Below, piece after piece: positions 54,309-63,652 of a stretch of 64,000 nt of DNA (position 1 is the stretch's first letter; the number at the start of each line of letters is the position of its first letter). The translations under genes were made by a program, and so were the position numbers. The stretch spans positions 1,612,501 to 1,676,500 of the forward strand of contig NZ_CP069213.1 of the NCBI RefSeq assembly GCF_016834455.1, read 5' to 3'. The notes below the pieces were generated by a model that was not told where the DNA came from, searched no databases, and worked only from the letters and a program-made list of their open reading frames with translations. The DNA comes from Shewanella litorisediminis. Its GTDB lineage: Bacteria > Pseudomonadota > Gammaproteobacteria > Enterobacterales > Shewanellaceae.

Positions 54309-55700
54309 TTACAACCTTGCGCCTTCAATGGCCAGGAGGCTTGTGAGGGCGTCATCTAGGGTACTGACCAGCTTGTCCACATCGGCGGCACTGGTGTGAG
54401 GGCAGCACAGGGTCATGTTGTGGAATGGGGTGATCAGAATGCCACGGTTGATAAGGTACAAGTGCAGTGCCATTTGCAGCTCGTCGTGAAAGGCCGCTTC
54501 CGCCTCCGCGCCGGTGCGCGGCGGTGTTTGGCAGAACTGAAATTCACAGCGGGCACCAAGCTCGGTCACAGACCAGGGCAGCCTGTGCTTGGCGATGATC
54601 TCGCGAAAGCCTGCCGCGAGGCGTTTTGCCAGTGGCAGCATATGGTCGTACGCATCCTGATTCATCACGTCTTTCAGATTGGCACGCATGCAGTGCATGG
54701 CGAGCGCATTGGCCGACAGCGTGGTGCCCATGCCGCTGTGACCATGGCCCTGGGACTGCTGATTGATTCTGGCTTTGGCTGCCTGCATGGCCTGACTCAT
54801 GGCCTCGCTGCAACCGAACACGCCGCAGGGCACGCCACCGGCGACGGGTTTGCCCATCACGAAGAAGTCAGGGTCAAGTTGCCACAGACGCGTACAACCA
54901 CCGATGTCGGTGGAGATGGTGTGGGTTTCATCGACCACAAACAGGGCGCCGTATTGACGGGTCAGTTCACGGCACTTTTGCATAAAGCCGTCATCCGGCA
55001 TCACCATTCCTATGTTGGTCATGGCCGGTTCGCACAGGAGGGCGCACACATCCCCTTGTTTCAGCGCCTGTTCGAGTGCGGCAAGGTCGTTAAAAGGAAT
55101 GGCGCGGCTGTACTGGCTTAAATCATACACCTGGCCCACCAGACCCGGGCGATGTACGGTTTGGTTGCCTTGAGTGCGCACCATGACATCGTCAACCGTG
55201 CCGTGGTAGCAGCCGTCAAACACCAGTAATACCGGCTTTTGGGTGATGGCACGGGCCCAGCGCACCACATAACGGTTGGCGTCGGTGGCCGTGGCGGTCA
55301 CCTGCCAGTAGGGCAGGCCAAATCGTTCGCTTAAAATCTCACCGCACACAATGGCATCTTCGCCGGGCAGCATAGTAGTGAGGCCCTTGGTGGACTGGCG
55401 AGCCAGTGCTGAGGCCACAGCCGCCGGCGAGTGACCAAACATGCTGCCGGTGTCGCCCAGGCAAAAATCCACATATTCGTGGCCATCCACATCACGGAAC
55501 CGGGCGCCGCTGGCGCTTTCAACGAACAGCGGAAAGGGGGTAGACCAGTCGGCCATCCAGTGCATGGGCACGCCGCCATAGAGGGATTTTTGCGCACGCT
55601 CGGCCAAACTGCGGGACTTGGGGTTTCGCTCAATGAAGTGGCTGCGCTCGTGGCTCATAAAAGTCTCTACGGCGTGTGAACTGATCCCGCTTGCGGTCAT
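54309..55700 (-). CDS. Class III aminotransferase, glutamate-1-semialdehyde-aminomutase-like
   Basis: A 463-residue PLP enzyme. The PLP lysine is in FVMGKPVAGGVPCGVFG; VVDETHTIS holds the aspartate that contacts PLP, and FDGCYHGTVDD corresponds to the HGxxD region of GSA aminomutases. The ATATDANRYVVRWAR segment differs from the usual GSEA motif of hemL, so this is not the tetrapyrrole enzyme. Substrate unknown. ATG 55700 follows AGGAGCC; a palindrome lies 28 bases upstream. Confidence 0.85.
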   Translation of the reverse strand: MTASGISSHAVETFMSHERSHFIERNPKSRSLAERAQKSLYGGVPMHWMADWSTPFPLFVESASGARFRDVDGHEYVDFCLGDTGSMFGHSPAAVASALARQSTKGLTTMLPGEDAIVCGEILSERFGLPYWQVTATATDANRYVVRWARAITQKPVLLVFDGCYHGTVDDVMVRTQGNQTVHRPGLVGQVYDLSQYSRAIPFNDLAALEQALKQGDVCALLCEPAMTNIGMVMPDDGFMQKCRELTRQYGALFVVDETHTISTDIGGCTRLWQLDPDFFVMGKPVAGGVPCGVFGCSEAMSQAMQAAKARINQQSQGHGHSGMGTTLSANALAMHCMRANLKDVMNQDAYDHMLPLAKRLAAGFREIIAKHRLPWSVTELGARCEFQFCQTPPRTGAEAEAAFHDELQMALHLYLINRGILITPFHNMTLCCPHTSAADVDKLVSTLDDALTSLLAIEGARL

Positions 55701-55727
55701 GTGATGGCTCCTTGTTGTTTGTTTTAT

Positions 55728-55742
55728 TGAACGCGGCGTTCA
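55728..55742. promoter_or_regulatory. Palindromic operator upstream of the aminotransferase
   Basis: TGAACG-CGG-CGTTCA is a 15-base perfect dyad just upstream of the ribosome binding site, of the kind bound by TetR-family repressors. No such repressor gene is adjacent. Confidence 0.5.
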
Positions 55743-55841
55743 TTATTATCATTGGCTGCAGGGGTTGGCAATAGCCCCAAGTGATGAGGCGGGGTGGCAG
55801 CATGGGTTTGATTGAAGCTGTGCTGGAGAGCTAAGCTGACA

Positions 55842-55876
55842 AAAGAAAAAAAAGGAGCCATAAGGCTCCTTTTTAT
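55842..55876 (-). terminator. Terminator of the DUF3083 gene
   Basis: On the reverse strand AAAAAGGAGCC, a TTAT loop, GGCTCC and a run of nine T follow the stop. Confidence 0.92.
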
Positions 55877-55915
55877 CATTTTAAACAGATGATTATCGCG
55901 TTACACCAGATACCT

Positions 55916-56980
55916 TCAGCGCTTGTAGCTGATGTGTTGGTGGAAGCGGATAACCAGGTCCTGACGTTCGCCATCGAGATCTATGTCCCGGGCGAACTGG
56001 CGAAGTGCATCTTCCACTTCGTTCATAAAGCGGCCAAAACCGGCATCTGTGTGGTCTTCGCTGCCTGCGGCAATCACAAAGTAGGCGGTTTCCACCAGAT
56101 TATCCGGCTGCCAGTGGGCCAAAAACTGGGGTTCACTGGCATTGGGGTCAAAGCCAAGCATCTGCACGCCTTTATTGGTTTCGAGGCGGTCAAATTTACT
56201 GTTTCTGACCAGCGGCAGCAGGCCATTGGCCACCATGGCAGCGCGTTTAAAGCCATGTTCCAGAACTGCTTTTTGGAAGCAGTCCTGCAGTTTGGCGTAA
56301 ATGTCGCCGTAGTTGGTTGGATGTTCACCACCCAGGCGCTGCTTGAGACGACGGCCCAGTGGCAGGGTGACTGTGGCGTAGCTCAGGGCACTGACATCTG
56401 CGGGCAGCTCGCACTTGCGTGCCTTGTAACGCTGAGGGATCCCACGCAGCTTGTAACCATAGGTCTTCTTATTGCCCTTGGCCCGGGCGAACAAATCATA
56501 GGTCAGGTGCTGGTGGTCGCGGATTTTAATGGGCTGCTCCAGGGCCAGCTGGGGCGAGAGCTCTTTAAGCAGCTCCTGTACCTGGGTATGGAAACTGGCA
56601 GAGTTGGCGCGCAGCTCGTCACCCACGGCAAGGAACAGGAAGCGAATTTTGCGGGTGCGGTAGTCGGCACGGGCGAACAGGTTTTGTGCTTCGTGGTAGC
56701 GGGGATTGTAAAAGAAAATGACCTGCTGGTCGGTTTCCAGACAGTAGGCCTCGGTGTGAAAGCGGACAACAGGCAGCTTATCATTGGCAATAACATGAAC
56801 GTTTCGCAAATCGTGGCGTTCGGCCAGTTCGAAGAACTGTTTTGCCAGCGCCTGATAGCAGCTCATGACATCAGGATATTGGTTCAGCAGGGCGTCCGTG
56901 AGCTTGATTTCTGCCGTAATGTACTGGTTAGTACGGGCGTCCGTGGGCAGATAGACTTTTTGCTGATGGTTAAAAGACAT
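55916..56980 (-). CDS. DUF3083-family protein
   Basis: A 354-residue soluble protein common in Shewanella and relatives; I recognise the family by MSFNHQQKVYLP and the phrases RFLFLAVGDELRANSASFH and RDHQHLTYDLFARAKGNKKTYGYKLRG. No function is known. AGGAGT before ATG 56980 fixes the start; the upstream 29 codons of open frame are not used. It has its own terminator. Confidence 0.8.
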   Translation of the reverse strand: MSFNHQQKVYLPTDARTNQYITAEIKLTDALLNQYPDVMSCYQALAKQFFELAERHDLRNVHVIANDKLPVVRFHTEAYCLETDQQVIFFYNPRYHEAQNLFARADYRTRKIRFLFLAVGDELRANSASFHTQVQELLKELSPQLALEQPIKIRDHQHLTYDLFARAKGNKKTYGYKLRGIPQRYKARKCELPADVSALSYATVTLPLGRRLKQRLGGEHPTNYGDIYAKLQDCFQKAVLEHGFKRAAMVANGLLPLVRNSKFDRLETNKGVQMLGFDPNASEPQFLAHWQPDNLVETAYFVIAAGSEDHTDAGFGRFMNEVEDALRQFARDIDLDGERQDLVIRFHQHISYKR

Positions 56981-57179
56981 AGTCACTCCTTGGGTACGAT
57001 AACCATTGACTGGTTTCTTTGCAGCGGATCCTACCGGGGAATTGCTGCAGAAATGTTGTTCCGGCACACACTTTTATTCACTTTATTCCCGGTGCATGAG
57101 TTTTCGCTTAAAAAGCTTGCGCTCAAGCGCGGATGTGAGCGGGATTTCGCTGGTGTTTGGCATATGTGTGAGCCATTTC

Positions 57180-58334
57180 TCACAAATCGATGCCAAACCC
57201 GATAATCAGCTGGTAGTCGTTACTCTTGGGCACAACGCCGTCGTTACCCGCCTTGGGTTTGTTGGTTCTGTCCCAGACCAGAGACACATCGAAATCGAAG
57301 ATGTCGGTCAGGTCGATGGAAAAGCCTGTGAGGGCATGGTGTGAATAGCCCCCGGAAGCCTCACTGCCATAGAGCATCTGGTAGCGGGCATTGAAGTCGA
57401 TATCGTCAGTAAGTTCGTGTTCAAAGCGGGTACCCATAACAAGCGCTGCAGAGCTTTCATCTTCGGGTTCGCCCACCCCCACATCAACGAAGCGGGTATA
57501 GCTGTATGCCGGACCGCCGCCAATGGTCCATTCGGTTTTGGCAGTGTCGATAAGATCGTACCCCACCCCGGCTCCCAGAGTTACCTTGGTATCGATATTG
57601 AGAAAAGGGTCGCGATAATATTCCACAAACACGGGGCGCAGATAGAAACGCTTCGAGATAAACCAATCGAAGTTGCCTGCCAGCCTGTGATTGTTAACCG
57701 TGTTTTCCCCTTCGCTCTTTGAATACTTGCCCATGTAATCGCTGTTGAGGCGTGATTCTGTAGTACGCCGCTTAATGGCGGCGCTGGCGCTGTAATCCAC
57801 CTGGCTGGTGTTGCCCGAACGCAGATTGGCACCGAGGGATACTTTGGCCGACCAGTAGTTTGCTTCCCGCTGCACGCCGGGGATGATGGTCAGGATTTGC
57901 CGACGATCAAAAGGTTTGCCATCGAGCCAGGCCGACTGATTGCGGATTTCAAGTTGGCCAGTGATAGTACTTAAATCCTCAAGGCCCACCGACAGGGTTC
58001 CGGCACTCTTGAGGGCCTTGATGTCTTCCCAATCTATAATCAGGGTATCGAGTTTATCGCTTTCAAACTCCAGCCTGTCATCGTAGAGGTGTTTGATTTC
58101 CCCTTTGAGTAATTCATTGGACGACAGCAGCAGCCAATCGTATTGGCTGTCTACTGACACTTCAAAGGGAGGCGGCGAGGCCTGCGCAAGGGGAGCCACG
58201 AAGGGGGCTAGGGCGACGCCGACAACCAGAGTCTGTGCCATGCATGCCAAGGCGACGCGCGCCACCTTATGGTTGGCCGCAGTTGATGCCAGCGGACGGC
58301 TGCTCAGCTCGTGTGGGATTGAGGATGGTTTCAC
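57180..58334 (-). CDS. DUF481 (YdiY-like) outer-membrane protein
   Basis: A 384-residue protein: a long signal peptide (cleavage near AQAS, residue 52), a soluble N-terminal domain (residues 55-150, LLSSNELLKGEIKHLYDDRLEFE) and a C-terminal beta-barrel of the DUF481 family (YWSAKVSLGANLRSGNTSQVDYSASAAIKRR). The start is GTG 58334, seven bases after AAGGAG. The long N-terminal extension before the hydrophobic core is a little unusual. Confidence 0.82.
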   Translation of the reverse strand: MKPSSIPHELSSRPLASTAANHKVARVALACMAQTLVVGVALAPFVAPLAQASPPPFEVSVDSQYDWLLLSSNELLKGEIKHLYDDRLEFESDKLDTLIIDWEDIKALKSAGTLSVGLEDLSTITGQLEIRNQSAWLDGKPFDRRQILTIIPGVQREANYWSAKVSLGANLRSGNTSQVDYSASAAIKRRTTESRLNSDYMGKYSKSEGENTVNNHRLAGNFDWFISKRFYLRPVFVEYYRDPFLNIDTKVTLGAGVGYDLIDTAKTEWTIGGGPAYSYTRFVDVGVGEPEDESSAALVMGTRFEHELTDDIDFNARYQMLYGSEASGGYSHHALTGFSIDLTDIFDFDVSLVWDRTNKPKAGNDGVVPKSNDYQLIIGFGIDL

Positions 58335-58446
58335 TATGATGCTCCTTGCAATATCATCCGACTGGGGTTGCTTCCTTCAACAGCCACTGAACACTGTTAA
58401 CTTACAGCTTATAGAGGAGCCTTGCGCTGTCCTCAAGCCAATGCCC

Positions 58447-59073
58447 TCATTTGGCTGCAAGTGCGCTGCTGAAATAGGGCAGCATGATATCGGCTATCTT
58501 TGGCTGCGCCGCTTCATTGGGATGTATACCATCCCTTTGCATCAGGTCTGGGTCGACGATGATGTCTGTCATGAAAAACGGCATCAGGGTCACCCCTTCA
58601 CGCCTCCCCAGCTCTTGATACACTTGGGCAAAGGCCTTGGCATAGCGCTGGCCATAGTTGGTGGGCACCATCACTTCGCTTAAGAGCACTCGCGCCCCTG
58701 AAGCGATACTCAGGTCAATGATTTTTGTAAGATTATTTTTCAGCTCTGCGGGTGAAAAACCCCGCAAACCGTCGTTACCACCCAACATCACAAACACCAG
58801 CTCGGGTTTGGCAGACTCAAGCAGGGCGGGCAATCGGCGCAGACCGCCGGCGCTGGTTTCGCCGCTCACGGCGGCATTAATCAGGGTGTGGGATTGCAAC
58901 TGAGGGCGCATCAAATTGATCCAGCCCTGGTTTTCTTCCATACCGTAACTTGCACTCAGGCTGTCACCGAGGATTAATATAGTTTCGGCCTTCAGGGGGA
59001 ACGCCAGGACAAGGCAGGCCAGTAAACCGGCCAGACTACGGGATTTACGGAAACAGGAAATTATGTCAGACAT
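58447..59073 (-). CDS. tesA: Multifunctional acyl-CoA thioesterase I / lysophospholipase L1
   Basis: A 208-residue periplasmic GDSL hydrolase. Signal peptide to about residue 29 (LKAE), block I ILGDSLSASYGM with the nucleophile serine, block III GGNDGLRG, and the catalytic DGIHPN near the C terminus. It is divergent from ybbA as in E. coli; here the two start codons overlap by 11 bases (59063-59073). The ribosome binding site of this start is weak. Confidence 0.92.
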   Translation of the reverse strand: MSDIISCFRKSRSLAGLLACLVLAFPLKAETILILGDSLSASYGMEENQGWINLMRPQLQSHTLINAAVSGETSAGGLRRLPALLESAKPELVFVMLGGNDGLRGFSPAELKNNLTKIIDLSIASGARVLLSEVMVPTNYGQRYAKAFAQVYQELGRREGVTLMPFFMTDIIVDPDLMQRDGIHPNEAAQPKIADIMLPYFSSALAAK

Positions 59074-59806
59074 GCATGCCATCAAAGTCGTCCACCTCAA
59101 GAAAAAGGTTCAAACCCAGGAAGGGGAGCTCACTATCCTGAAAGGCGTGGATATGGAAGTCAAGCCGGGAGAAAGTGTGGCCATTATCGGGCCATCGGGT
59201 TCGGGCAAGTCCACGTTGCTGGGGCTGCTCGCGGCCCTGGACACGCCATCGGAAGGGGAAATTTGGCTCGATGGCAGCGCCTTGTCCAATCTTGGTGAAG
59301 AAGCCAAAGCCGCCCTGCGAAAGAAAAAAATCAGCTTTATTTTCCAGTCGTTTATGTTGGTTGATACCTTAACGGCGCTGGAGAATGTGATGCTGCCGGC
59401 CGAGCTTGCCGGGATGAAAGATGCCAAAGCCAAAGCCCAGGCCATGCTCGAACGGGTAGGGCTTTCCCACCGGGTTAATCACTTGCCCAAACAGCTTTCC
59501 GGCGGCGAGCAGCAGCGGGTGGCCATTGCCCGCGCCTTTATTTGCGAGCCCAAGGTACTCTTTGCCGACGAGCCGACGGGAAATTTGGATGGTGGCAACG
59601 CCCACAAGGTGGCCGATATGCTGTTTGCCCTCAACGCTGAGCTCGGCACGACCCTGGTACTGGTGACCCACGATAATCAACTGGCTTTGCGTTGCCAGCG
59701 GCAATTTACCATGACCGAAGGCGAGCTTGCCGAGACCACCCCAGGGCAGCGTGAGTCAAAGGCACAGGCACAGGGTGAAACCAAGATGAAGGAGGCCGCA
59801 TGCTGA
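59063..59806 (+). CDS. ybbA: ABC transporter ATPase YbbA
   Basis: A 247-residue ATPase: Walker A GPSGSGKST, signature LSGGEQQRVAIARAF, Walker B VLFADEPTGNLD and H-loop VTHDNQLA. It matches E. coli YbbA. ACAGGAAATT precedes ATG 59063. The C-terminal 25 residues are charged and variable. It overlaps ybbP by seven bases. Confidence 0.94.
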   Translation: MSDMHAIKVVHLKKKVQTQEGELTILKGVDMEVKPGESVAIIGPSGSGKSTLLGLLAALDTPSEGEIWLDGSALSNLGEEAKAALRKKKISFIFQSFMLVDTLTALENVMLPAELAGMKDAKAKAQAMLERVGLSHRVNHLPKQLSGGEQQRVAIARAFICEPKVLFADEPTGNLDGGNAHKVADMLFALNAELGTTLVLVTHDNQLALRCQRQFTMTEGELAETTPGQRESKAQAQGETKMKEAAC

Positions 59807-62256
59807 GGTCTCTGGCATTGCGACTTTTCTGGCGCGAGCTCAGACAAGGGCAGTTGTTGCTTATCCTGTTTGCCATTTCCCTGGCGGTGCTGGCCGTCAC
59901 CGGCCTTGCCCGGGTGAGTGAAAGGCTGCAGGTTGCCATCAGCGGTGAAGCGGCCAAGTTTACCGCCGCCGACAGGGTAGTGGACTCGCCTCAGCCACTC
60001 GGCGCTGAGCTGCTGGCCAAGGTGGATGCAATCGGCCTTGCGCGGGCCGACAGCCTGCTGTTCAATTCCATGGCCTGGTCGGGGGATGCTTTTCAGTTGG
60101 TCACGGTGCGCGCCGTGGGCAATACCTACCCGCTCAAAGGTGAAATCGAGCTCGCGGATGGTCCCACCCAGACATTGCCCGAGGCCGGTACTCTCTGGTA
60201 CGAAGGACGACTGGCAGGCCTGATTGGCCAGTCAGAAACACTGGAGCTGGGTGACAGACAATTTAAGCTGACAAAAGAAATCAAACGCTTACCCGATGCG
60301 GGCTTCAACCCCTTTGCTTCGTCACCTGTGGTTTTGATGGGCATTGATGATGTGGCCTCCACCGGCATTGTCGGCCCCGGCAGCCGGGTAACTTACCTGT
60401 ATCAGTTCAGTGGTGACAGCGCGCGGTTGGCCCAGTTGGATGGGTTGCTGAAGGCCGAACTCACCAGCTCCCAGCGCCTTCGGGACGTGAAGTCAGGCGA
60501 TTCACCCATCGCCAGCGCCGTCGCCCGTGCCGAGCGGTTTTTGTTACTCGCAAGCTTGCTGGGCATCGCGCTTGCCTGCGCTGCCATAGGTATTGCCGCG
60601 CAGCGTTACTGCCAGCGTCATTATGATGTGGTGGCCATGTTCAAAACCTTCGGCGCGTCAGCAAAGGAAATCCGTACCCTGTTTGCCCTGCATCTGTCGC
60701 TGGTGACCGGGTTTGGCGTGCTGGCCGGTATTCTGGGCGGGCTTGGGCTGGATGCTGTGATAGCCCTCTTTCTGCCCCCTGAGCTCACGGCCTATGAGGC
60801 GCCACTGCTCCGGCCCATGTTGCTGGGTGTGCTGACCGGCAGCATCAGTGCGCTGATGTTCTCTGCCTACCCGCTGCTGCGGCTTCTGGCCATTCCACCC
60901 CTTAGGGTGCTTCAACGTGAACTGACCGGGCAAAGTGCCGGTGTTTGGCTGCATGCGGCGCTGAGCCTCAGCGCCATGGCGCTGCTTGGGTATGCATACT
61001 CCCGTTCGTGGCAGCTGACCGGCGCTGTGGTGCTTGGGGCTTTGCTGCTGGGGCTTATCCTCTTTGCGTTGGGGTTTGTGATGATACGCCTGGGGCATGG
61101 CGCCGGGCTGAAAACCACCAATCCGCTGCAGTTGGCGCTGGCGGGGCTGAGGCGCCGCGCGGCACAAAACTCGGTGCAGCTGGTGGGTTTCTCTACTGCT
61201 ATGGTGCTGCTGCTGACCATCTTTGCGCTGAGGCAAGACCTCTTGGAAGACTGGCAGCAACAGTTACCCGAAGGTGCGCCCAATTTCTTTTTGGTGAACA
61301 TCAGCCCGGAAGACGAAGCGCCCATGGCAGCCTTTTTGGCCGAACATCAAATCGAACGCACCGATATTTACCCCGTTATCCGAGGCAGGCTTTCTGCCAT
61401 CAATGGCGAGGCGCTTATCAGCGAGCGCCAGGCAGAGGAAGGCGCCTCCGGGCGGGTAGGTATTGGCCGTGAGCTGAACATGACATGGCGGGATAGCCTG
61501 CCCCCCAACAATCAGCTGATTGCCGGTGAGTTCGATAATGCCCTTGATGGTGTGTCGGTGGAAACCAAGGTTGCCGAGCGTCTGGGATTGAAGCTTGGGG
61601 ACAGCCTCAGCTTCGTTATCGATAACCAGACACTGGATGTACGGGTGACCAGCCTGCGGGAAGTGCGCTGGGAAACCATGCAGCCCAATTTCTTTATGAT
61701 TTTTTCAAAAGAAGCCCTGGCACCCTTTGCCTACACCTCGATGCTCAGTTTTCACCTGGAAGAGGCCAAACGGCCCCTGGTCGTGTCGCTGATAAAGCAA
61801 TTCCCCACGGTGTCTGTGATAGATGTGGGCGCCATGGTGGCGCAGCTCAGGAGCATAGTGTCACAGGTGTCGCTGGCGCTTGGGGTGGTGCTGGCGCTTG
61901 TGATTGCATCCAGCAGTCTGGTGCTTTGGGCACAAACCGAAGCGGGCATGTCGGTGCGCAGGCGTGAGCTTGCGGTGCTGCGCACCTTTGGTGCCGGAGG
62001 GCGACTGCTGCGCCTGGCGACCACGCTGGAGTTTGCTGTGCTGGGCGCCGTGGCAGGGATTGTGGCCGTGATAGTCACAGAAGCCGTACTTTATCTGCTT
62101 AAAACCTGGGTATTCGAACTCAGCGTGAACTGGCACCTGCAGTGGTGGTTACAAGCGCCGCTGCTTGGGGCCGTATTGGTGGCTGTGCTCGGCTACTGGC
62201 GCTGCCGGGAGCTTCTATCGCAAAGTTGCCTGTCGCTGCTGCGCACCGAGACCTGA
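59800..62256 (+). CDS. ybbP: ABC transporter permease YbbP
   Basis: An 818-residue permease with two FtsX domains and about ten membrane segments: an N-terminal segment, a periplasmic domain, a four-segment block near residues 250-440 and a last block from about residue 690 (ALGVVLALVIASSSLVLWAQTEAGMSVRRRELAVLRTFGA). With YbbA it forms a MacB/LolC-like complex whose cargo is unknown. AAGGAGG stands before ATG 59800. Confidence 0.93.
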   Translation: MLRSLALRLFWRELRQGQLLLILFAISLAVLAVTGLARVSERLQVAISGEAAKFTAADRVVDSPQPLGAELLAKVDAIGLARADSLLFNSMAWSGDAFQLVTVRAVGNTYPLKGEIELADGPTQTLPEAGTLWYEGRLAGLIGQSETLELGDRQFKLTKEIKRLPDAGFNPFASSPVVLMGIDDVASTGIVGPGSRVTYLYQFSGDSARLAQLDGLLKAELTSSQRLRDVKSGDSPIASAVARAERFLLLASLLGIALACAAIGIAAQRYCQRHYDVVAMFKTFGASAKEIRTLFALHLSLVTGFGVLAGILGGLGLDAVIALFLPPELTAYEAPLLRPMLLGVLTGSISALMFSAYPLLRLLAIPPLRVLQRELTGQSAGVWLHAALSLSAMALLGYAYSRSWQLTGAVVLGALLLGLILFALGFVMIRLGHGAGLKTTNPLQLALAGLRRRAAQNSVQLVGFSTAMVLLLTIFALRQDLLEDWQQQLPEGAPNFFLVNISPEDEAPMAAFLAEHQIERTDIYPVIRGRLSAINGEALISERQAEEGASGRVGIGRELNMTWRDSLPPNNQLIAGEFDNALDGVSVETKVAERLGLKLGDSLSFVIDNQTLDVRVTSLREVRWETMQPNFFMIFSKEALAPFAYTSMLSFHLEEAKRPLVVSLIKQFPTVSVIDVGAMVAQLRSIVSQVSLALGVVLALVIASSSLVLWAQTEAGMSVRRRELAVLRTFGAGGRLLRLATTLEFAVLGAVAGIVAVIVTEAVLYLLKTWVFELSVNWHLQWWLQAPLLGAVLVAVLGYWRCRELLSQSCLSLLRTET

Positions 62257-62259
62257 GTT

Positions 62260-63147
62260 TCACAGCAGGTCTTCCAGCGCCTGGCGCAAATAAGGAAAGC
62301 GAAAACCGAACCCCGCCTCTATTGCCCTGTTGGGGAGAACATACTGGCCGGTCAGCACCATGATGGCGGCTTCCCCCAGTAAAGCGTGCAGGGCAAAGGC
62401 GGGGGCAGGCAGCAGCGCCGGGCGGTGCAGTACCTCTCCCAGCGTTTGCGAAAACACCTTATTGCTCACCGGATTGGGTGCAGTGGCGTTAAAGACGCCA
62501 CTGCATTTGGGATTGTTCAGCAAGAAGCGTATCAGACCAATCATATCTGCCATATGTATCCAGCTCATGCCCTGCTGACCACTGCCAATGGGGCCGCCAA
62601 GTCCGAGCCTGAATGGGGGAAGCATCTTCGCCAGGGCTCCACCGTGTTTGCCAAGCACAATACCTGTGCGCAAAACACAGACCCGGGTAGCGTCGCTTGC
62701 TGCATCCAGTGCCAGTTGCTCCCATTTTTCACAGAGCATGTGAGTGAATTCACTGTGAGCGCTTGAGGATTCTGTGACTGGCTGACTGCCCTGGGCACCG
62801 TAATAGCCGATAGCCGAGCCGCTGATAAACACCGAGGGTGGCTCGCTGCTTTGCTGGATAAGGCCTGTGAGCAAGGAGGTCAGATCCCAGCGACTGTGGC
62901 AGAGATGCTTTTTCTGAGCGTCGCTCCAGCGTTTGCCGACTATGGGTTCACCGGCAAGATTGATGACGGCGTCAAAGCCATTGAGGTTTTCCAGCTTATC
63001 CAGGGAGCGAAGATAATGGTGCTGCTCCCCCAGTAACTCAGCGGCAGCGCCCGTGTCCCGGGTGAGGATAGTGAGTTGATGTTCAGACAGGGCACTGACC
63101 AGTGCCCGACCAATAAATCCTGTGCCGCCTGTCAGTAGAATATTCAT
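62260..63147 (-). CDS. yfcH: TIGR01777-family epimerase, YfcH type
   Basis: A 295-residue NAD(P)-binding protein of the extended SDR group: LLTGGTGFIGRALVSAL at the N terminus, INLAGEPIVGKRW and a modified catalytic site around SGSAIGYYG. The C-terminal DUF1731 region ends with PYLRQALEDLL. Start at ATG 63147 after GGAGCAACCT. It is next to folX, as in E. coli. Confidence 0.92.
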   Translation of the reverse strand: MNILLTGGTGFIGRALVSALSEHQLTILTRDTGAAAELLGEQHHYLRSLDKLENLNGFDAVINLAGEPIVGKRWSDAQKKHLCHSRWDLTSLLTGLIQQSSEPPSVFISGSAIGYYGAQGSQPVTESSSAHSEFTHMLCEKWEQLALDAASDATRVCVLRTGIVLGKHGGALAKMLPPFRLGLGGPIGSGQQGMSWIHMADMIGLIRFLLNNPKCSGVFNATAPNPVSNKVFSQTLGEVLHRPALLPAPAFALHALLGEAAIMVLTGQYVLPNRAIEAGFGFRFPYLRQALEDLL

Positions 63148-63204
63148 AGGTTGCTCCGCCAATCTGCTTCTTACAAGCATATACCCTGCAAAGACATAAA
63201 GAGA

Positions 63205-63573
63205 TCAGGCGTCTTTGTGGTAACTGAGTTCCATGGAGACGGAATCGGCAAAACGCAGTGCGTGGGGCTTATCGACTTCAACCCTGGCATCCATGACACT
63301 GGTATGCTCAGAAGCAATGTCCAGCACCCGTGCGGTCAGGTGTTCAAGCAATGAAAAGCGGTTTTCTTCCACCAGGGCAATAATGCGTTTGGTAATGGTG
63401 CGGTAGTTCAGGGCATCGTCCATGTTGTCGCTCATTTGAGCCCTTCCGGCGTGATAGGCGATGACCACGTTGATGATAACGTCCTGTTTATTCTGGATCT
63501 CATCTTCTTTGATGCCAATATGGGTACGCAGGCGCAGATTTTTGATGCGAATCGTGGCGATCTCTGATTTCAT
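63205..63573 (-). CDS. folX: Dihydroneopterin triphosphate 2'-epimerase
   Basis: A 122-residue tunnelling-fold enzyme closely like E. coli Fol[42 protein letters not shown] and the C-terminal [16 protein letters not shown]. It epimerises dihydroneopterin triphosphate in pterin metabolism. Placed 57 bases before yfcH, so the two are likely cotranscribed. Confidence 0.95.
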   Translation of the reverse strand: MKSEIATIRIKNLRLRTHIGIKEDEIQNKQDVIINVVIAYHAGRAQMSDNMDDALNYRTITKRIIALVEENRFSLLEHLTARVLDIASEHTSVMDARVEVDKPHALRFADSVSMELSYHKDA

Positions 63574-63652
63574 AACCGTGTCAACTTATCTGTCTTTGAT
63601 GGAAATTGAGGGCAAGGTTAGCAAGTTTTGTTTGAAATAGAAGGATTTTATT

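Noticed and set aside
55889-57205. Forward open frame of 438 codons over the DUF3083 gene
   Set aside because: Antisense to a known family with a proper ribosome binding site and terminator; the frame runs through both.
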